From an uncultured Alphaproteobacteria bacterium (GTDB lineage Bacteria; Pseudomonadota; Alphaproteobacteria; RF32; CAG-239), in contig CALXZK010000001.1 of assembly GCA_944393225.1 (NCBI GenBank), positions 45,522-109,521 of the forward strand: DNA of 64,000 nucleotides, given 5' to 3'. The notes beneath the pieces were generated by a model, which saw only the letters and a program-made list of their open reading frames with translations, was not told where the DNA came from and did not search any database. The position numbers and the translations under genes were made by a program. Below, piece after piece: positions 25,401 to 34,442 of this stretch (its first letter is position 1; every line of letters starts with the position of its first letter).

Positions 25401-26816
25401 ATGGTATTAAAACTTATTAATAATATTAAACCCAAACACAAGCACCGAGTTATAACACTCGGGTATGCTGTGGCTGTGACTTCCGCTTTTGTTTTGTCTT
25501 TGGCAAATAATACAAATGTTGTGAATGCTTCCTCATCGTACCAAGACAAAACAGATTATCTGATGCTGGAGAATGCAATAAATGAAAATATTGAAGATAC
25601 GGCATCGATTTATCCGGCTGAAAGAATCGTTAATATTCGCTCGCTCTATGATATGGTCGACAGCTACCAACGTGAAAAAGATGTTCACAAACAAATTACT
25701 GTTAAAAAAGGTGATAATTTTATTTCCATTTTGCAATCTATGGGTCTCGGCTATGAGGAGGCTCATAATTTGTATATGGACTTTAAAAAAGTTTATAATC
25801 CCGCCAATATTCGCATCGGTCAAAAAATTGAGATTAAAGGTATTTATGATAACAAACTTAAAAAACTTTCTAATCTCGAAAGCATTACCATTCATGAAAA
25901 TAAAATAAAGAGCTATACTCTCGCCAAAAATGAAAAAGGCGAGTATGAAGCTGACGCTCAAGTTGAAGAGCTCATTACTGAAGTTAACAGCGCCAGCGGC
26001 TCTATCAGCGGGGCTTTGTCAAAATCTATGAACAAACAAGGCGTGCCAAACAAAATCGTACAAGAATTTATTAAAATCTTTTCTTATTCGGTTGATTTCA
26101 GACGCGATGTTCGTAAAGGTGACAAATTTGAAATTATCTTTGAAAACAATATAACCAAAGATGGTAAAGTTGCATCTTACGGCGATATCCTCTATGCCGG
26201 TTTGCAATTGAGAAATGAAAAAATTTCTTTGTATAGATATACTGATGCCAGAGGTAATTCTGACTACTATACAGAAAAAGGACAAGCCATGAAAAAGACT
26301 TTGCACAAAAAGCCTTTGGCTTTCCAAAATGCTCGTATATCCTCTCCTTTCGGAAAAAGAAGACACCCGATTAAAAAACGCTGGATTATTCACTGGGGTG
26401 TCGATTATGCTGCTCCTAAAGGAACCAAAATTTTTGCTGGCGGCGATGGTGTCGTTCAGGTAGCAAAATACAATGGCGGCTACGGAAATTATATCAAAAT
26501 CAGACATAATTCCGAATATTCTACCGCTTACGGACATATGTGGAAGTTTGCTAAAGGGATTCGCCCCGGAGTCCGCGTAAAACAAGGTCAAGTTATCGGT
26601 TATGTCGGTTCTACCGGATTGTCAACCGGACCTCACTTGCACTATGAAGTTGTTCGTAACGGCAAGCGCGTTAACCCAACAACGATTCGCGCCGCAACCG
26701 GAAATAATTTAGCCGGTAGAGACCTGAAAAAATTCAAAGTAATGGTCAGTGACATAAAATCTTCTTATAGCAAAATGTTTGCGATGAAAAAGGAAAATAA
26801 ACTGGCTCAAAAATAA
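25401..26816 (+). CDS. M23-family peptidoglycan endopeptidase with LysM-like domain
   Basis: About 471 aa. A signal/anchor near residues 15-35 (VITLGYAVAVTSAFVLSLA) exports it to the periplasm. A LysM-like region (ITVKKGDNFISILQSMG to IRIGQKIEIKG) precedes a middle domain and a C-terminal LytM/M23 domain with HWGVDYAAPKGTKI, YGNYIKIRH, YSTAYGHMWKF and GPHLHYEV (the HxH zinc motif). Zinc ligands appear complete, so it should be active in cutting peptide crosslinks. ATG 25401 has AAGGTG nine bases upstream. A terminator follows it. Confidence 0.92.
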   Translation: MVLKLINNIKPKHKHRVITLGYAVAVTSAFVLSLANNTNVVNASSSYQDKTDYLMLENAINENIEDTASIYPAERIVNIRSLYDMVDSYQREKDVHKQITVKKGDNFISILQSMGLGYEEAHNLYMDFKKVYNPANIRIGQKIEIKGIYDNKLKKLSNLESITIHENKIKSYTLAKNEKGEYEADAQVEELITEVNSASGSISGALSKSMNKQGVPNKIVQEFIKIFSYSVDFRRDVRKGDKFEIIFENNITKDGKVASYGDILYAGLQLRNEKISLYRYTDARGNSDYYTEKGQAMKKTLHKKPLAFQNARISSPFGKRRHPIKKRWIIHWGVDYAAPKGTKIFAGGDGVVQVAKYNGGYGNYIKIRHNSEYSTAYGHMWKFAKGIRPGVRVKQGQVIGYVGSTGLSTGPHLHYEVVRNGKRVNPTTIRAATGNNLAGRDLKKFKVMVSDIKSSYSKMFAMKKENKLAQK

Positions 26817-26835
26817 ATATTTTGTTTATTTACTT

Positions 26836-26869
26836 AAAGAAGATGCATTAAAAGCATCTTCTTTTTTTT
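26836..26869 (+). terminator. Terminator of the M23 gene
   Basis: Perfect stem AAAGAAGATGC/GCATCTTCTTT with a short loop and an extended T-run. Confidence 0.92.
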
Positions 26870-26891
26870 ATAAACCATTTAGTAATATCAA

Positions 26892-26909
26892 TTGTCATAA
26901 AATTGTCAT
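26892..26909 (+). promoter_or_regulatory. Pho-box-like site upstream of the cysteine-rich gene
   Basis: TTGTCATAAAATTGTCAT matches 16 of 18 positions of the PhoB consensus (two C-to-T changes). It is a direct repeat of TTGTCAT at 11-base spacing, one helical turn. It lies just upstream of the promoter for the exported cysteine-rich protein. Confidence 0.6.
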
Positions 26910-26919
26910 GCATTAGCAA

Positions 26920-26948
26920 TTGATTTTATGCAAAAAATCGCGTATAAG
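26920..26948 (+). promoter_or_regulatory. Promoter of the cysteine-rich exported protein
   Basis: TTGATT (26920-26925) and TATAAG (26943-26948) are exactly 17 bases apart. A start near 26955 leaves a leader of about 26 bases. Confidence 0.6.
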
Positions 26949-26980
26949 CTAAGAAAAGATTTATTTTTTGGGAAATGAGC

Positions 26981-28144
26981 ATGAAAAAAGACATCTATTT
27001 GACTTTGGCATTCGTTTTATCTGCAACTGCTAACGCATCAGCTTTTTCTTTAAATGCCTCAACCGTAGCAAACTCTCAAGCATCTTACCAAACGGCTGAA
27101 GCCATATTTTTGCCTGATTATGAAGAAAAAGATTTTAACTTTGCGCTACCTGCTAATAATTGCCAAGACTATAAATTTGATGCTTCAAACTGCTCTGCAC
27201 CAAGAGTTCCGTCCGTTGCGTGTCCGAGTGATCCGACAAAATTCAAATATTGCGGATGTGATGAAAGCAAATTTAAATACAATGCCACGACATGTCGTTA
27301 TCAAGCTGAAGCTCCTTATTTTCCCAATGCCAATCGCTTGTTGGCCGGCGAACTTTGCCAAAATGGGGCAGATTCTCAAATGCTTGCAACTGAATGTAAT
27401 TGTAAATATTTTCGCTACACCAATGATGCCAGCTGCGGCGATGAAGAAAAAGTGGTTGACGAACGTTCTTTCTGCCAAGAAAACAATGGGCAGATTCGAT
27501 ATGAAAACTGCAAATGCAATCCGAAACTCTATCCTTATTCTTTCAAAGGAAAATTACGTTCTCAAGCATTTTTAGATGAAGTGGCTATTCGTTGCGGTAA
27601 TGAAAACAACTTTTTAGTTTGCCAAAACTACAGCGAAGAAATTGCCTTCAAATGTGCTGTTGATACAAAATATAAATATGACAGCTATTCTTGCAAAAAT
27701 GAAAATCCAGCTTACGAAGTTGGCGGTGATTATATCAAGTTTTATAATGGTCATGGAAATAATATCACCTTATATACAAATTGCGATTGCCCTTCTTCAT
27801 ATAGCTCCAATTGCAATGGCGCATATGGCTCTCAATTTTACACCAAAGGCGGGAAAATGCTTGAATGTCGCAGAAAATCTCCTCAGTGTAAAATGGGATT
27901 TTATCAAGGCTTGGTAGATAAAGGGATTACCAATTGCTACGACAATGTTCACGGCTCTGTCATAAAGGTTGCTGAAACTTGCATTAAGCGAGACGGCTCT
28001 AAGGTTTATCGTTGTGAATGTGCCGGACAAGGAAACTGGGGATTTTCTGGTTCATTTTGCGGAACTTGTGTTCAAAACAGTGACCACATTGTTTGCTCAG
28101 AAAACGGCACCGAAATTTCCAGCAGCTGTTTTAATCAGCTCTAG
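26981..28144 (+). CDS. Cysteine-rich exported protein with FLPDY motif (copy 1)
   Basis: 387 aa, no known family recognised. A Sec signal peptide (MKKDIYLTLAFVLSATANASA) is followed by about 30 cysteines. Near the mature N-terminus stands AIFLPDYEE (41-49), nearly identical to a segment of the protein at 44702. Five C-x-C units recur (91/93, 139/141, 177/179, 268/270, 345/347), most followed by an aromatic-rich stretch and another Cys. A disulfide-stabilised surface or secreted protein is inferred. ATG 26981 has GGGA seven bases upstream, better than ATG 26975. A Pho-box-like site and strong promoter precede it; an autotransporter gene follows. Confidence 0.8.
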   Translation: MKKDIYLTLAFVLSATANASAFSLNASTVANSQASYQTAEAIFLPDYEEKDFNFALPANNCQDYKFDASNCSAPRVPSVACPSDPTKFKYCGCDESKFKYNATTCRYQAEAPYFPNANRLLAGELCQNGADSQMLATECNCKYFRYTNDASCGDEEKVVDERSFCQENNGQIRYENCKCNPKLYPYSFKGKLRSQAFLDEVAIRCGNENNFLVCQNYSEEIAFKCAVDTKYKYDSYSCKNENPAYEVGGDYIKFYNGHGNNITLYTNCDCPSSYSSNCNGAYGSQFYTKGGKMLECRRKSPQCKMGFYQGLVDKGITNCYDNVHGSVIKVAETCIKRDGSKVYRCECAGQGNWGFSGSFCGTCVQNSDHIVCSENGTEISSSCFNQL

Positions 28145-28165
28145 CAAGCCGAAGCCATCTTCAAA

Positions 28166-28262
28166 GGCAGAAGGTTGGATTTCCAAAGTTTGACGACTGT
28201 GTGGCTGTAGCATGCGGCCACAGTTCTGCCCCTATTCCTGGCGGGGCGCATGTGCCTTTTTT
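28166..28262 (+). ncRNA. GC-rich structured 3' element with terminator
   Basis: The 248-base gap 28145-28392 has no gene. Within it, GGCAGAA (28166-28172) pairs with TTCTGCC (28224-28230) and encloses two hairpins (TTGGA/TCCAA and TGTGGC/GCCACA), like a three-way junction. GGCG...TGCC (28245-28256) plus T6 follows as a weak terminator. It is clearly more GC-rich than the surroundings. It may be a 3' UTR element or an independent RNA. Confidence 0.4.
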
Positions 28263-28325
28263 ACAAAAAAGCAACTAACATCTTGAATCGATTCACTTTT
28301 TATTAATGATAATATATTAAAAAGC

Positions 28326-28354
28326 TTGTCTTGTTTGATAATTTATGATATATT
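28326..28354 (+). promoter_or_regulatory. Autotransporter promoter
   Basis: TTGTCT (28326-28331) and TATATT (28349-28354) are 17 bases apart. The leader is about 30 bases and ends with AAGGAG before ATG 28393. Confidence 0.55.
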
Positions 28355-28392
28355 CTATTATATGTAATCCTTAGGATAAGGAGTGCTACGTT

Positions 28393-31300
28393 ATGGTGTG
28401 GTATAAAAATTTAGGCTTTTTATCTTTAAGTTTAAGTGCAGTACTATATACAAGCACTGCTTTAGCTGCTGTTGATATTTCCGAAAAAGAGAGAGTTGAA
28501 GTCGGTACTTGGAGCGAGCTCAAGGCCGCAGTTGAGGATTCGGCAAACGCCGGTAAAGTGATTGTTCTGACCGGAGATATTCAAGCCGATAAAAATAATC
28601 CTATTACTAACGTTGGTGGTTCCGGTATCATTATCGATGGCGGTGGCTTCACCATCACAGGACCCGAAGGAAAGCTTAACGGACAATTTATTAAGTTCGA
28701 TTCTTCTGATACAACAGATTTAATTATCCAAAATCTTAAAATTGATGATTTTTATGGAAGCGAATATAAAAATTCAATTGTTTTCAATTCTGGAAGCTTA
28801 AAACAAATAACAACTGATTTTAGTAATAACTATGTCTCTATAGGTACTTCTGATGCCTATGGTGGTGCCATATACAACAATGGTAGTATTGATTCTATTG
28901 AAGGTGATTTTACTCAAAATAAAGTTTACGATTCTTATAACTCCTTTGGCGGTGCTATTTATAATGATGGGCAAATAAAAAATATTGATGGTGACTTTAC
29001 CAACAATACTGCAAGTACAAACCAAACAAAAGTATCTATTTATGCTCAAGGCGGCGCAATCTTTAATAGTAAACAGATAGATTCTATTTCCGGAAATTTT
29101 GTTGAGAATGCTGCTATTGGCAAACTTATCGCTCAAGGCGGCGCTATTTTTAACAAAGGCACAATATCTCTTGAGAATAGTAGTTTTTATAATAACTACG
29201 CACAGTCTAATGGTGAAACAGTGGAAGGTGGCGCAATCTATTCTGCAGGAGATTTAACCATACGTGCTGATAATGGCGAATCTATTTTCCGTGGCAATAA
29301 GGTGATTTGGGGCGATGGTGAAGATTCTTCCGCTGTTTATTTTGCCGGAAATCTTAAACTTGATTCTATTCATAACGGTTTGATTCAATTTGATGATAAA
29401 GTTTCTGGTTCTGAAATAAAACAAACGATGAATAAAGACGAAACTGATAGTTGGATAAAAGACTTGAATGATATGGGTTTTGAAATCAAACAAGATGGTG
29501 ATAATTATTTTGCTTCTGGTACATCTGATGGAATAGCTGCTACCTATCAATTCATCAAGCAACCAGATGGAACTTATATCATGACGGCTATTTCCGGAGA
29601 GATGACCATTACCGGTGATAACAGCAGTAAAGTTGTTTTCAATAATGCGATTGAAAGAGTGGCAAAGATTGACATTTCCGGTACCAATGTTGATGTTAAT
29701 GAAGGTGCAGGAACAATTTATCGTACCATTACACATGATGAAGGCGTGTTGAATATTAATACCGGAGCTAAGGCTGAAGATAATATTGTTAATTCCGGTG
29801 GTACTTTAAATGTTGCAGACAATGGTGAAATTAACCGTACCGAGATTAATGAGGGCGGTGTTTTGAATGTGGCTGCAGGTGGTTTGGCGCAAGATACGAC
29901 TGTTAACAGTGGTGGTACACTTTCTGCCGAAGCTCAAGCTCGTTTGAACAATATGCTCGCTAACGGTGGTGCGATTTTGGATATTGATAGCGGTGCGGTT
30001 TTAACCGGTAACATTATCATTCATGCCGATGCCGAAATGGGCGGAAGTTATGACTATAGCCAAATCTTCAAAGATGAAGTAACCGAAGACGGATCTTTAA
30101 CACTTGTCGGTGGTTTGAATGAAGCGATGACAGAAAGCTCACTTATCAACAAAACCGAAGGTAAGAGATTACGCTTAACTGCCGGTGATTATGTGATTGG
30201 TGATGGTGCCCAAGCGGTTGAAGGTTGGGATATGCTCACATTCAAAGACAATGCCAATGTTAAGCTTGAAGGTGATATCACCCTCACCGGTCCGAACAAA
30301 AAACTCATAATCGAAAACGGTTCGGAATTGAACTTAGCCGGCAACTCTCCTTCAAATTATACAATTACCGGTTCAGTGAGCAATGATGGTTCAATGACCT
30401 TTACTCACTCGGGCGATGATGCCGATGATGTTACCACGATTTATGGTAACTATACCGCATATAATAAAGCACAGATGACAATTGATGTTAACCCGACTGC
30501 TAACACTTCCGACTTGTTACGTGTTGATGGTGACGTTGCCGGAACAACCAATGTGGTTTTGAATATTGTTGGTGCGGATGTTCGTCCGACCGAGCTTATC
30601 AAATTTGTTGAAGCAGCAAATGATGATTTGAGTACGGGTGCATATTTCAACATCTTCCGTGTTAATAACAGTGCTTTTGTCTGGAAAAGTATTTATCAAG
30701 ATAATGGTTGGTATACAGGAACGGAAGACCTTATTTCTGGCGATAACGAAAGTGGTTATGGTGACGGCGATAAAGGAAATATCGAAGACGATGAGAACTT
30801 GGAAGACGATGCTGTTTTGCCGCCAAACTTCCCAGATGTTCCGAGTGGTGGTGGTAACAGCGGCAAAGGTCCGAGCGTCGTCGGTGAAGCGATTGCCTAT
30901 ATGGGCTTGCCGAGTGCGGGTATTGAACAAACGCGAGATATGACCAGAAACATTACCAACAAAGTAGCCTCGACCAAAGTTTACAGTACACAATGTCATG
31001 GTTTTTATGACTGTGAATACGACGGCAAAGCTCTTCGTAACGCTTGGGCTGCTCCGGTTTATAGCTACAGTGATGTGAAAGCACCTTATAGATATGAAGC
31101 CGAAATCTCCGGTTTTGAAGGTGGCTTTGATATTCAATCGGATGTTTACAATCGCTTAGGTGTCTTTGCATCATATCGTCAAGGTAGTTACGACTTTGAT
31201 GGTGACGGCGATGATTACTACTCTAAGACCGGTGCAGATATGGATATTGATAGCTATATCTTAGGTTTGTACCACCGTTATGATGAAGGTAAACTCTGGA

Positions 31301-31821
31301 CGATGGGTCAGATTTTCTTAGGCTACCAAGATGTATCTTTATCATCTGATGACGGAGTTTCCTCATCAACTGATGGTATTGAGTTTGGTGCGGCTGTTGA
31401 AGGAGGTTTAATCTTCAACCCGATGACAAACTTGACGATTGAACCGATTATCCGCTTGGCATACACGCAAATCAACTATGATGATGCTACTGATAATTAC
31501 GGTAAAACCGCAAAATACGGTGATGTTCGTAACATTGAAGTTGAAGCCGGTGTTAAGGTTGAGAAGACATATCTCCGCAAGAACGGCTACGCAAAACTTT
31601 ATGTTAAACCGAGCATTATCCAAAATATTGGTAGCGGTGATGTTCAAGTTACCTCGTTACGCAAGGTTGACGGCTTAGAGAACTCTACACTTGGACGTAT
31701 TGAGGTTGGTGGAAGTATGAGTTTTGATGAACAATGGAGCGGCTATGCTAATGCTGCTTACACGTTCGGCTCAGACTATACGAACTTGGGGCTCAACGCC
31801 GGACTTAACTACGCGTTCTAA
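28393..31821 (+). CDS. Autotransporter adhesin with Pmp-like and AIDA-like passenger repeats
   Basis: 1142 aa, a type Va secretion protein. A signal peptide ends near TALA (about residue 25). The passenger first carries GGAI/F-x-x-N repeats of the polymorphic-membrane-protein type (GGAIYNNG, GGAIYNDG, GGAIFNSK, GGAIFNKG, GGAIYSAG, about residues 155-300). AIDA-like repeats follow (VNSGGTLNVADNG, INEGGVLNVAAGG, VNSGGTLSAEAQ, about 470-520). An acidic/Gly linker leads to the C-terminal beta-barrel (about 870-1142), which ends LNYAF with the terminal Phe typical of outer-membrane proteins. AAGGAG lies nine bases before the ATG. It probably mediates adhesion or aggregation. The gene appears intact. 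Confidence 0.93.
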   Translation: MVWYKNLGFLSLSLSAVLYTSTALAAVDISEKERVEVGTWSELKAAVEDSANAGKVIVLTGDIQADKNNPITNVGGSGIIIDGGGFTITGPEGKLNGQFIKFDSSDTTDLIIQNLKIDDFYGSEYKNSIVFNSGSLKQITTDFSNNYVSIGTSDAYGGAIYNNGSIDSIEGDFTQNKVYDSYNSFGGAIYNDGQIKNIDGDFTNNTASTNQTKVSIYAQGGAIFNSKQIDSISGNFVENAAIGKLIAQGGAIFNKGTISLENSSFYNNYAQSNGETVEGGAIYSAGDLTIRADNGESIFRGNKVIWGDGEDSSAVYFAGNLKLDSIHNGLIQFDDKVSGSEIKQTMNKDETDSWIKDLNDMGFEIKQDGDNYFASGTSDGIAATYQFIKQPDGTYIMTAISGEMTITGDNSSKVVFNNAIERVAKIDISGTNVDVNEGAGTIYRTITHDEGVLNINTGAKAEDNIVNSGGTLNVADNGEINRTEINEGGVLNVAAGGLAQDTTVNSGGTLSAEAQARLNNMLANGGAILDIDSGAVLTGNIIIHADAEMGGSYDYSQIFKDEVTEDGSLTLVGGLNEAMTESSLINKTEGKRLRLTAGDYVIGDGAQAVEGWDMLTFKDNANVKLEGDITLTGPNKKLIIENGSELNLAGNSPSNYTITGSVSNDGSMTFTHSGDDADDVTTIYGNYTAYNKAQMTIDVNPTANTSDLLRVDGDVAGTTNVVLNIVGADVRPTELIKFVEAANDDLSTGAYFNIFRVNNSAFVWKSIYQDNGWYTGTEDLISGDNESGYGDGDKGNIEDDENLEDDAVLPPNFPDVPSGGGNSGKGPSVVGEAIAYMGLPSAGIEQTRDMTRNITNKVASTKVYSTQCHGFYDCEYDGKALRNAWAAPVYSYSDVKAPYRYEAEISGFEGGFDIQSDVYNRLGVFASYRQGSYDFDGDGDDYYSKTGADMDIDSYILGLYHRYDEGKLWTMGQIFLGYQDVSLSSDDGVSSSTDGIEFGAAVEGGLIFNPMTNLTIEPIIRLAYTQINYDDATDNYGKTAKYGDVRNIEVEAGVKVEKTYLRKNGYAKLYVKPSIIQNIGSGDVQVTSLRKVDGLENSTLGRIEVGGSMSFDEQWSGYANAAYTFGSDYTNLGLNAGLNYAF

Positions 31822-31944
31822 AAAAGACGTATAGCGGGCGATTAGGGCGTTGCCATCAGAAAAAAGTTTCCTCATGTACGTTTTTGTACACTCCGGTACT
31901 TTTTTCCTCGGCGCCTACTACTCGCCTCGCTCTCCGTCTTTTTT
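31820..31944. repeat. Nested 125-bp inverted repeat between convergent genes
   Basis: Outer arms AAAAAAGACG (31820-31829) and CGTCTTTTTT (31935-31944); a second imperfect GGCGA-type pair; inner arms GAAAAAAGT (31859-31867) and ACTTTTTTC (31898-31906); core TGTAC/GTACA (31875-31890). It begins at the autotransporter stop codon. T-runs at both ends allow it to end transcription in either direction. GTAC occurs at 31876, 31886 and 31896, exactly 10 bases apart. No gene is seen in 31822-32001. Confidence 0.75.
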
Positions 31945-32001
31945 TGTGCCACGAGGAACTATCCGGAGAAAATCTTATTATCTTCCTCATATAACGCCTT
32001 T

Positions 32002-33675
32002 TTATGCTGATTTGGCATTAATCAGGACATTGGCGGCAGCTCTGGCTTCATCTGTGATCACATCTCCTGCCAACATACGCGCAATTTCTTCTTGGCGCTC
32101 GGTTGCACTCAATTCTCTTACCGTGGTTGTGGTGACATTATTTTCTGTATGCTTCTCCACCTTGAAATGGTGATTGCCTCTTGATGCCACTTGCGGTGAA
32201 TGGGTTACGACCATCACCTGAACATTTTGTGCCAAACGTGCCAATCTTTCGCCTACGGCTTGCGCTGTAGCTCCACCGACACCGGCATCAACTTCATCAA
32301 AAATCATGGTGCCGACGCTTGAGCTATCTGCTAAATTGACTTTTAACGCCAACATAAAGCGCGCTAACTCACCACCTGAGGCAATTTTGTTAATCGGTCC
32401 TTGCGGAGAATTTGGGTTGGTGGCAACCGTGAACATGACATCATCAGCACCGTTCTCAGACCAACCGCCCTCGCCTAACTCTTTAACTTCCGTTACAAAT
32501 TTGGCTTTTTCCATTTTCAACGGCGGTAATTCTGACATCACGGCTTTATCTAATTTTGCAGCAGCTTTTTGGCGTTCAGCACTTAATTTTTTAGCACTCT
32601 CGACATAGTGCAAGCGTTTTTCTTGCTCGAGCTTTCTTAAATTTTCCAGCCCCTCTTCGCCAAACTCAATTTGCCCCAATTGCTTTTGAAAATCTGCCAA
32701 AACTTGCGGCAACTCACTCACGCTCACTTGATGTTTGCGCGCCAAACCTTTGAGCATGAACAAACGGCTTTCAATGTTTTCCAACTCATTGGTGTTCATA
32801 GAAATATTTTCCGATGCGGCTTCAATCTGATTAACTGCCTCTGATGTTTCAATCAAAGCTCGATCTAACGTGGCAATAATCTCATCATATTTGCCTTCAA
32901 CATGGCTTGCTGCCTTATCGATAGCAGCTTGGGCGTGTCTTAAAGCCGATTGCACGTCATGTCCTTGCGTCAAAACATTATATGCATAAGACAAATTTTC
33001 GATGATTTTTTCAGCATTCATCAGCTCGGAACGGCGATTGGTTAACTCTTCTTCCTCACCTTCATAAGTGGCGGCAGCTTCAAGCTCTTTAACCCAATGG
33101 CGCAAGTTTTCTTCATCTTCTTTGGCTTTTAAGATATTGGCTTCAGCTTCCGTTCTTTGCTTTTTGGCATTTTTATAGTCAGCATAATTTTGCTTAACTT
33201 CGCTCAGCAAATCGGCATAATTACCATAAGCATCCAAAACGCTTAAATGGTTTGCCGGATTGAGCAAGCCTTGGTTGTCAAATTGTCCATGAACCTCAAC
33301 CAAATATTTGCCGATTTCTTTCAACAATTTCAAGCTCACAGCTTGGTCGTTGATAAAGATTTTGCCTTTGCCGTCTTTGCTCAATGTGCGTTTGATGATT
33401 AAATCGCCATCGCAGTCGAGCTCGTTTTCAGCCAAAATGCTTCTTATCGGGCTATTTTCTGCCGGCTCGTCAAAAACACCGGTTACACTCAACTTATCTT
33501 CACCCATGCGAATTAAAGATGTTTCGGCACGATTGCCGATAACCATGCCCAAAGAATCCAATAAAATGGATTTTCCGGCGCCGGTTTCACCTGTCAACAC
33601 GCTCAAGCCGGATTTGAAGTCCAAATCCAGCTTGTCGATTAAAACTACATTTCGAATGAATAAAGTTTGGAGCAT
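32002..33675 (-). CDS. recN: DNA repair protein RecN
   Basis: An SMC-like ATPase acting in double-strand-break repair, cytosolic. 557 aa. Walker A VLTGETGAGKSILLD is at the N-terminus (about 26-40). The middle is a long coiled coil (about 155-390). The C-terminal signature ASGGELARFMLALK and Walker B MIFDEVDAGVGG are followed by VTHSPQVASR. It is the last gene of lpxC-bamD-recN and starts three bases after bamD, so it is translationally linked. Confidence 0.97.
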   Translation of the reverse strand: MLQTLFIRNVVLIDKLDLDFKSGLSVLTGETGAGKSILLDSLGMVIGNRAETSLIRMGEDKLSVTGVFDEPAENSPIRSILAENELDCDGDLIIKRTLSKDGKGKIFINDQAVSLKLLKEIGKYLVEVHGQFDNQGLLNPANHLSVLDAYGNYADLLSEVKQNYADYKNAKKQRTEAEANILKAKEDEENLRHWVKELEAAATYEGEEEELTNRRSELMNAEKIIENLSYAYNVLTQGHDVQSALRHAQAAIDKAASHVEGKYDEIIATLDRALIETSEAVNQIEAASENISMNTNELENIESRLFMLKGLARKHQVSVSELPQVLADFQKQLGQIEFGEEGLENLRKLEQEKRLHYVESAKKLSAERQKAAAKLDKAVMSELPPLKMEKAKFVTEVKELGEGGWSENGADDVMFTVATNPNSPQGPINKIASGGELARFMLALKVNLADSSSVGTMIFDEVDAGVGGATAQAVGERLARLAQNVQVMVVTHSPQVASRGNHHFKVEKHTENNVTTTTVRELSATERQEEIARMLAGDVITDEARAAANVLINAKSA

Positions 33676-33678
33676 TTT

Positions 33679-34440
33679 CTATGCCTTTTTGTCTGTCATT
33701 CCTTTTTCAATCAAGCGCATGGCTTGTTTGGTCCACTTGCTCTTAGGATAGTTATATTCCAAAACCTGATAAGCTTTTTGAGCCTCGGTGTTCAATCCCA
33801 AAATGGTGTAAATTTCTACCTGACGGTACAAAGCTTCTTCAATTTGGGTTGTGGTTTGATATTGGTTTACCACGGTTGAAAAACGGTTCAAAGCAGAAAG
33901 ATAGTTTTCTTGTCCCAAATACCAACGACCGATGGACATCTCTTGTCCGGCCATGTGGTCAACCGTTAAATCAAGTTTCAAACGAGCATCTTTGGCATAT
34001 TCGGTATTTGGAAAACGGATGATAACTTCACGCAGAGCCTGCATGGCTTTTTGCGTGTTGCTTTGGTCTTGGCTGACATCTACAATCTGCTCATAATAGC
34101 ACATGGCTTTGAGGTAATATGCATAGGCAATATCTTTGTTGCCGGGGTGATATTTGATGAATCTGTCCAAGGCAATCACGGCATCATCATATTTTTTGTC
34201 TTCATAATAAGCATAGGCAGCCATTAATCTGGACTTTGCCGCCAAAGAAGAGTATGGATGTTCTAACTCTATTTTTTCAAAAGTTTCGGCTGCTTTGCTG
34301 TATGAGGTTTTCTTCAAATATCCTTCAGCTTGCTGATATAATGCCTCAGCTGTTTTGGGTTCTTCTTTCGGAGTGGAAGAACAAGCCGTTAAAATGCTCA
34401 AACTTAAAACAGAAGCCATTAAAAGCAGATTTTTTTTCAT
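33679..34440 (-). CDS. bamD: Outer-membrane assembly lipoprotein BamD
   Basis: An essential lipoprotein of the BAM complex that inserts beta-barrels. 253 aa with lipobox LTAC (cysteine at residue 20), then tetratricopeptide repeats (AEALYQQAEGYLKKTSYSKA, AAYAYYEDKKYDDAVIALDR, AYYLKAMCYYEQI) and the conserved HMAGQEMSIGRWYL. AGGAG precedes the ATG, and the lpxC stop is two bases upstream. Confidence 0.95.
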   Translation of the reverse strand: MKKNLLLMASVLSLSILTACSSTPKEEPKTAEALYQQAEGYLKKTSYSKAAETFEKIELEHPYSSLAAKSRLMAAYAYYEDKKYDDAVIALDRFIKYHPGNKDIAYAYYLKAMCYYEQIVDVSQDQSNTQKAMQALREVIIRFPNTEYAKDARLKLDLTVDHMAGQEMSIGRWYLGQENYLSALNRFSTVVNQYQTTTQIEEALYRQVEIYTILGLNTEAQKAYQVLEYNYPKSKWTKQAMRLIEKGMTDKKA

Positions 34441-34442
34441 CC

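Noticed and set aside
31850..32173. 107-codon frame after the autotransporter
   Set aside because: It covers the nested palindrome and the antisense of the recN end; no ribosome site.
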